Origin: Candidatus Kaiserbacteria bacterium
Lineage (GTDB): Bacteria > Patescibacteriota > Minisyncoccia > Phycocordibacterales > UBA2100
Assembly (NCBI GenBank): GCA_003545515.1
Contig: DPYD01000041.1
Span: 1 to 25,562 of the forward strand
Reading direction: 5' to 3'
Length of the DNA stretch: 25,562 nucleotides
A program made the position numbers and the translations under genes. Every line of letters begins with the position of its first letter. Positions within the stretch are counted from its first letter, which is position 1. The notes under the pieces are model-generated. The model did no database searches. It had not been told where the DNA came from and saw nothing but the letters and a program-made list of their open reading frames with translations. Positions 21,717 through 25,562 of the stretch are shown one piece after another.

Positions 21717-22424
21717 ATGGCTGACTTTGCTGTTTTCGAATCAAAAATCGGGTACGTATTTACCGACAAGGGTTTGCTTGAACAATCTTTTACTCACCGT
21801 TCGTATCTTAATGAGAATCGCACTTCAACGCGTTCTGGGAGAGGAGCTGAACATAACGAACGATTAGAGTTTTTGGGAGATGCTGTTTTGGAGCTTGTCG
21901 TGACAGAATTCTTATACGCAAAATATCCGGAAAAACCTGAAGGAGATCTCACGGCGTATCGCGCCGCTCTAGTCAATACTGTAAGTATTTCAGAAGCCGC
22001 TAAAATCCTGGGTATGAACGATTTTCTCCTCCTTTCACGCGGAGAATCAAAAGATACCGGTCGGGCGCGGCAAATCATTCTCGCGAATGCATTTGAGGCG
22101 CTTATAGGTGCCATCTATCTTGACGCGGGTTATGAAGCGGCCAAGAACTTCATCAGAAACCAGCTTTTTCACAAAACGGATGAAGTGGTCGCGAAACGTC
22201 TCTGGCAAGATGCCAAAAGTCATTTTCAAGAGTTAGCGCAGGAAAAATTTGGTAAAACTCCGGATTACCAACTTTTAAACCAGTCCGGCCCAGATCATGA
22301 CAAACGATTTGTTGTCGGTGCTTATGTAGGCCAGGATAAAATTGCAACTGGCGAAGGACATTCCAAGCAGGAGGCTGAACAAGCTGCCGCCGAAAAGGCC
22401 CTTGCCGTTAAGGGATGGCAATAG
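21717..22424 (+). CDS. rnc: Ribonuclease III
   Basis: 235 aa. It cleaves double-stranded RNA, including rRNA precursors. The signature NERLEFLGDAVLEL (residues 47-60) holds E48, E51 and D55, equivalent to E. coli E38, E41 and D45. In ANAFEALIGAIYLD, E127 matches the catalytic E117 but N124 stands where E. coli has D114. The dsRNA-binding domain fills about residues 163-232 (SHFQELAQEKFGKTPDY ... KQEAEQAAAEKAL). The start at 21717 lies 7 nt after nusB-nudix, so the two are probably one operon and the proteins act in the same rRNA pathway. Confidence 0.93.
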   Translation: MADFAVFESKIGYVFTDKGLLEQSFTHRSYLNENRTSTRSGRGAEHNERLEFLGDAVLELVVTEFLYAKYPEKPEGDLTAYRAALVNTVSISEAAKILGMNDFLLLSRGESKDTGRARQIILANAFEALIGAIYLDAGYEAAKNFIRNQLFHKTDEVVAKRLWQDAKSHFQELAQEKFGKTPDYQLLNQSGPDHDKRFVVGAYVGQDKIATGEGHSKQEAEQAAAEKALAVKGWQ

Positions 22425-22450
22425 CCACGATACTTTCGCGATACCTCCAT

Positions 22451-22493
22451 GTCAGTTTATGAACATATGTTCATAAACTGACCTACTGTTTTT
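22451..22493 (+). terminator. Perfect 32-bp palindrome with T-run; terminator for rnc and possible operator
   Basis: 22451-22482 is a perfect palindrome centred on GAACATATGTTC. TTTTT follows at 22489-22493, so it fits a terminator after rnc. Its right half (22461-22482) matches 20 of 22 bases at 23063-23084, just upstream of the PaaX/Cas2-like regulator gene. That suggests it may also be a binding site for this regulator. Confidence 0.7.
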
Positions 22494-22505
22494 CTGGACT
22501 CGTCG

Positions 22506-23045
22506 TCAGAATCGGAATCTTTTACGAAACTCGGATTCTTTGTCTATACGCGTTGCAGTGATGAATGATATGTGTGGCAATAATCCGTACATCTTTGCCA
22601 CCTGTCTCACTTCCTTTTCAAAAGGGTAAGGATATATCCATACGGATCGTTGATAAAATTGCAAACCAAGATTTTGTAAATGTCGTACGAAGACGATACG
22701 AACTCGTGACTTTTCTTTCGGTATGTCAAAAACCAAAAGTCGCCAAAATCCATCATGCTTTTTCTGTGCAGGAATGGAGAGTGTCCACAAACGTTCTTTC
22801 TCAAGCGTATGTAGACCAATACTCGAAAGCGCATAATGTTCGCCATTCTTGGACAAGTAACCCTGTCGCCGCATCGTCTGAAGCCTTCTTTTCATTTTTT
22901 CACGGCTAGAAATTGAGTCGTCTTTTTCTGTAGCATTCAGAAGGGTATATATCACACCTGATGGTGAACGTATGGAGCCAGTAAATATTCGCGCTGCAAT
23001 CTTTAGCAATATCAGCGTCTCAGATGTCGGTCTTCTATGAGACAT
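22506..23045 (-). CDS. PaaX/Cas2-like transcriptional regulator
   Basis: 179 aa. The N-terminal half (about residues 10-85) looks like a winged helix-turn-helix (SREKMKRRLQTMRRQGYLSK). The C-terminal half (about 98-179) has the PaaX C-terminal, Cas2-like ferredoxin fold, with WRLLVFDIPKEK and then QRSVWIYPYPFE. Such proteins are often labelled Cas2 in CPR genomes, but there is no CRISPR array or other cas gene here. The frame is open upstream to 23558 because it runs antisense through smc; the start was set at 23045. A palindrome-like site lies 18-39 nt upstream and a perfect one beyond its 3' end, so self-regulation is likely. It is divergent from smc. Confidence 0.82.
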   Translation of the reverse strand: MSHRRPTSETLILLKIAARIFTGSIRSPSGVIYTLLNATEKDDSISSREKMKRRLQTMRRQGYLSKNGEHYALSSIGLHTLEKERLWTLSIPAQKKHDGFWRLLVFDIPKEKSRVRIVFVRHLQNLGLQFYQRSVWIYPYPFEKEVRQVAKMYGLLPHISFITATRIDKESEFRKRFRF

Positions 23046-23062
23046 AGTACAGGTTAATAAGT

Positions 23063-23084
23063 GAACATATGTACATAAAGTGAC
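23063..23084. promoter_or_regulatory. Candidate operator between the PaaX/Cas2-like gene and smc
   Basis: GAACATATGTACATAAAGTG plus AC: 20 of 22 bases equal the right half of the palindrome at 22451-22482. It lies 18-39 nt before the regulator's start codon and 77 nt before smc. Confidence 0.5.
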
Positions 23085-23160
23085 TTTTTTATATTGTAAC
23101 AGAGTTTTGTACGCACCTGTCCACTGGCAGGTGAAAGCCGTAAGCTGTAAGCTATTCGTA

Positions 23161-25362
23161 ATGTATTTAAAATCAATCGAGCTCACGGGATTTAAGTCGT
23201 TTGGGAAGAAAACAGAGCTCCGGTTTGGAGCCGCCATCGCTTCCATTGTGGGGCCAAATGGGAGTGGGAAATCAAACGTGGCCGAGGCATTTCGTTTCGT
23301 TCTCGGTGAACAGTCAATGAAGTCCATGCGCTCGAAGCGAGGCGAAGATTTAATATGGGGTGGATCGCCCGCTTTGCCGCGCATGAACCGCGCCGCCGTA
23401 AAGGTTTTGTTCGATAATTCGAGCCGATTGCTTGATCTCGATTTCAAAGAAGTCGCCGTTGAACGCGTCGTATATCGCGATGGGCAGAACGAATATCTGT
23501 TAAATGGAACACAGGTGCGCCTGAAGGATGTCATACGACTTTTGGCAGGCGCAAACATCGGCGGTTCAGGATATCAGATTATTTCGCAGGGGGAGGCGGA
23601 TCGCATATTGAACGCGTCATCAAAAGAGCGGCGTGAGATGGTGGAAGATGCGCTCGGTCTCAAGCTCTATCAGCACAAAAAAGCGGAGAGTGAGCGGAAG
23701 CTTACTGAAACAGCAATTAATATTGAAAGAACCCAGTCTCTCAGGCGGGAGCTCACACCTCATCTGCGTTTCTTGCGTGGACAGGTAGAAAAGATAGAGA
23801 AGACACGCGAACTTAAAGAAGAGCTTACAGAGAAACTTCTAGATTACCTTGCACGCGAGCATGCATGGCTAACGCAAGAAGACGCACGACTTTCGGGGGA
23901 GTCTCACGAACATGAAGCGGAACTCAAAAAATTAATGGCGAATGTCGGGGAGACGCGCAGTAAACGTGGAAACGCAGGTGGACTAATGCTCTCCGAATTG
24001 CAGGCGAAGTTGTCCGAACGCGAAGCAAAGATCCAGGGGGCGCGGCGTGAGAGTGAACGGCTAACGCGCGAGCTTGGTCGCGCGGAAGGAGCGCTGGAGG
24101 CAAATAACGTTACGGTAGAGGCAATCGTACCAGTGCCGCATGTGCGAGGATTCGTGCGCGAATTGGACGGAATTATTGCCGAACTTGAGCGTGAGCATGA
24201 CATCAGGAACATTAAACAAAAACTCGCCGAAATTCGCAGGCAGATAGTGTCGTTTATTAATGGCTTATCGGGTTCAGCGCCGGATACGAATGAGGAAGTG
24301 CGACTACAAGTCGCCGCTCTCTCCGTATCGCTTGAACGAGTACGGAAAGAGGAAGAGGCGCTCGCAGAAGAGCTTGAGAATTTGCGCCGGAAAATCGCGG
24401 GAGCGCGCGAGGCGAGCCTCACGGCGGAACGTGATCTCGTTTCACTCGAATCATTGGTGCGCGAGGCTCAAGGGAAACTGAGTTCATTAAGAACGACGCG
24501 CGGAATACTTGCCGATGCGAAGCGGCGTTTTGAAGAGGAGGTGAGAGAAGGAGTTGCTCTTATCGGTGCTTCGATGCGCTCGTGGGAGGGGGCACTGATT
24601 CCTGATGGTGCGCTTTCGGAAGAGCGTAATGTGCAGGAGAAGCGCCGGCGTGAGATAGAGCGTTTGAAAATAAAGATAGAGGAATCGGGTGTCGGGAGTG
24701 GCGAGGCGATAGTAAAGGAGTTCACACAGACGAAAGAGCGTGATGAATTTCTTGCGCGGGAGCTTGTCGATCTAGAAAAATCTGCGGGCTCGCTCAAAGA
24801 CATCATTGCGGAGTTGGAAAAGACGATAGACGTGCGATTTCATGATGGGTTGAAGCATATCAACGAGGCATTGACGGGTTTTTTTGAGAAGCTTTTTGGC
24901 GGTGGGCATGCAAAACTTTTTGTGGAAGAGCCGCGTCGCGGCAGGCATGGTGCCAATTCTCTCGACGAGGAAGATGAGGAAGATATACTTGAAGAAGAGG
25001 AGTTATATGCCGGGCTCAGTATATCCGTCTCGCTTCCTCGAAAGAAGATCCGAGGACTTGAGGTTCTCTCCGGTGGTGAGCGCGCGCTTACCTCTATCGC
25101 ACTTATTTTTTCTATGACGCAGGTGAACCCACCGCCGTTCCTGATATTGGATGAAACCGATGCCGCGCTTGATGAGGCAAATAGCCGACGTTATGCCGAC
25201 ATGGTTCGTGAGCTCGCAGCCAAAAGCCAGCTTATCGTCATCACGCACAACCGTGCGACCATGGCCGTAGCAGACGAGCTTTATGGTGTCACCATGGATG
25301 CAAGCGGTGTATCCAAGTTGTTGTCGGTAAAACTGGAGGAAGCCGAAAAGGTAGCGAAATAG
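23161..25362 (+). CDS. smc: Short SMC-family chromosome-structure ATPase
   Basis: 733 aa, against about 1150-1200 for bacterial SMC. N-terminal head: GFKSFGKKTEL, Walker A GPNGSGKSN (residues 31-39) and the SMC-typical FVLGEQSMKSMRSKRGEDLI. C-terminal head: signature LSGGE (636-640), Walker B LILDETD (D664, E665), D-loop AALDEAN and switch ITHN. Between them are two short coiled-coil stretches (about 160-315 and 345-570), broken near residues 319-345 (AIVPVPHVRGFVRELDGI). No hinge domain of the usual 150 residues is visible. An acidic insert (DEEDEEDILEEEE) sits near residue 605. The start at 23161 was chosen at MYLKSIELTGFKSF, the family start. The 12-mer CTGTAAGCTATT ends 4 nt before the ATG. 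Confidence 0.9.
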   Translation: MYLKSIELTGFKSFGKKTELRFGAAIASIVGPNGSGKSNVAEAFRFVLGEQSMKSMRSKRGEDLIWGGSPALPRMNRAAVKVLFDNSSRLLDLDFKEVAVERVVYRDGQNEYLLNGTQVRLKDVIRLLAGANIGGSGYQIISQGEADRILNASSKERREMVEDALGLKLYQHKKAESERKLTETAINIERTQSLRRELTPHLRFLRGQVEKIEKTRELKEELTEKLLDYLAREHAWLTQEDARLSGESHEHEAELKKLMANVGETRSKRGNAGGLMLSELQAKLSEREAKIQGARRESERLTRELGRAEGALEANNVTVEAIVPVPHVRGFVRELDGIIAELEREHDIRNIKQKLAEIRRQIVSFINGLSGSAPDTNEEVRLQVAALSVSLERVRKEEEALAEELENLRRKIAGAREASLTAERDLVSLESLVREAQGKLSSLRTTRGILADAKRRFEEEVREGVALIGASMRSWEGALIPDGALSEERNVQEKRRREIERLKIKIEESGVGSGEAIVKEFTQTKERDEFLARELVDLEKSAGSLKDIIAELEKTIDVRFHDGLKHINEALTGFFEKLFGGGHAKLFVEEPRRGRHGANSLDEEDEEDILEEEELYAGLSISVSLPRKKIRGLEVLSGGERALTSIALIFSMTQVNPPPFLILDETDAALDEANSRRYADMVRELAAKSQLIVITHNRATMAVADELYGVTMDASGVSKLLSVKLEEAEKVAK

Positions 25363-25369
25363 AGAAAGA

Positions 25370-25398
25370 TTGTTTTCTAGAGTGCCGAGTGTTATAGT
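25370..25398 (+). promoter_or_regulatory. Promoter after smc
   Basis: TTGTTT (25370-25375), a 17-nt spacer and TATAGT (25393-25398). The predicted transcript starts near 25405 and contains a 7-bp hairpin CGGTTAG/CTAACCG (25414-25420 with 25432-25438). No gene is clear in 25405-25544; the leader may belong to the next gene or be a small RNA. Confidence 0.5.
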
Positions 25399-25544
25399 GT
25401 CGCAGCACCTGCCCGGTTAGTCTGATTTTGGCTAACCGTAAGGAAACGGACTCTCAACGGAGGCACTTACGCCAGAAGGGAGATGGGAAAACGAAATTTA
25501 TTACTTTTAGAAGTCATTCTTAGCCGAAATTTATACTATCGGGT

Positions 25545-25562
25545 ATGTTAAAAATAAGAATG
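25545..25562 (+). CDS. Possible start of the next gene (cut by window end)
   Basis: ATG at 25545 opens MLKIRM to the last base. TATACT (25532-25537) lies 7 nt upstream, the same leaderless arrangement as dnaE. Too short to identify. Confidence 0.4.

Noticed and set aside
22506..23045. Cas2 of a CRISPR system
   Set aside because: The Cas2-like fold is joined to a winged-helix domain as in PaaX. No repeats, cas1 or other cas genes are in the window.
23046..23558. 171-residue N-terminal extension of the PaaX/Cas2-like protein
   Set aside because: It is antisense to the smc head domain and crosses the divergent promoter region. Composition is Arg/Ser/Phe-rich, typical of antisense frames.
25482..25550. 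22-codon frame starting MGKRNLLLLEV
   Set aside because: The purine run GAAGGGAG touches the ATG with no spacing, and the frame overlaps the better start at 25545.
1..25562. tRNA, rRNA, CRISPR array, transposase, integrase
   Set aside because: No cloverleaf-like or rRNA-like sequence, no regularly spaced repeats, and no transposase or integrase motif was found on reading both strands.

Overview
The window looks like a piece of a Patescibacteria/CPR chromosome, probably Parcubacteria-like. This is inferred from gene content, not from a marker-gene search. The signs are a threonyl-tRNA synthetase with neither TGS nor editing domain, a CPR-style ribosomal protein L32, a very short SMC, a NusB fused to a NUDIX domain, a stand-alone PaaX/Cas2-like regulator, and several Cys-paired Ig-repeat surface proteins. 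Base composition looks close to 50% GC, and no tRNA, rRNA, CRISPR array or recognisable transposase was seen.

Layout. 1-1603: end of gyrB and a Tat-type trypsin-like protease. 1677-3536: a membrane-anchored CARDB/Tyr-rich protein and a sortase, divergent from one promoter region. 3652-7730: a small membrane protein, then two collinear two-gene modules of unknown function facing each other (403+86 aa on +, 390+86 aa on -), then a four-helix membrane protein. 7867-13892: a secreted four-Cys protein behind a long structured leader, and three large surface proteins that share an IPYTG sorting motif, a matching transmembrane segment and related cytoplasmic tails. The first is Gly/Tyr-rich; the other two are Ig-repeat proteins. 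14134-19090 (-): thrS, a small helical gene, dnaE. 19117-19760: two inverted-repeat elements, a small charged gene and a broken rnhB start. 19805-22424: rnhB, rpmF, nusB-nudix, rnc, a run of RNA-processing and translation genes. 22506-25362: a PaaX/Cas2-like regulator flanked by related palindromic sites, divergent from a 733-aa SMC.

How it fits together. The sortase (2868-3536) and the three IPYTG proteins look like one cell-surface system: secretion by signal peptide, halt at the conserved transmembrane segment, cleavage at IPYTG. The substrates lie 5-10 kb from the enzyme.

Two styles of gene start are visible. Many housekeeping genes have a -10-like hexamer only 5-8 nt before the start codon, which suggests leaderless mRNAs. 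In contrast, six small genes (3652, 7218, 8161, 11756, 15843-, 19337) each have a TTGACA-type promoter, a real 5' UTR and a strong Shine-Dalgarno, and nearly all have their own hairpin terminator, so they look like independent cassettes between the core genes.
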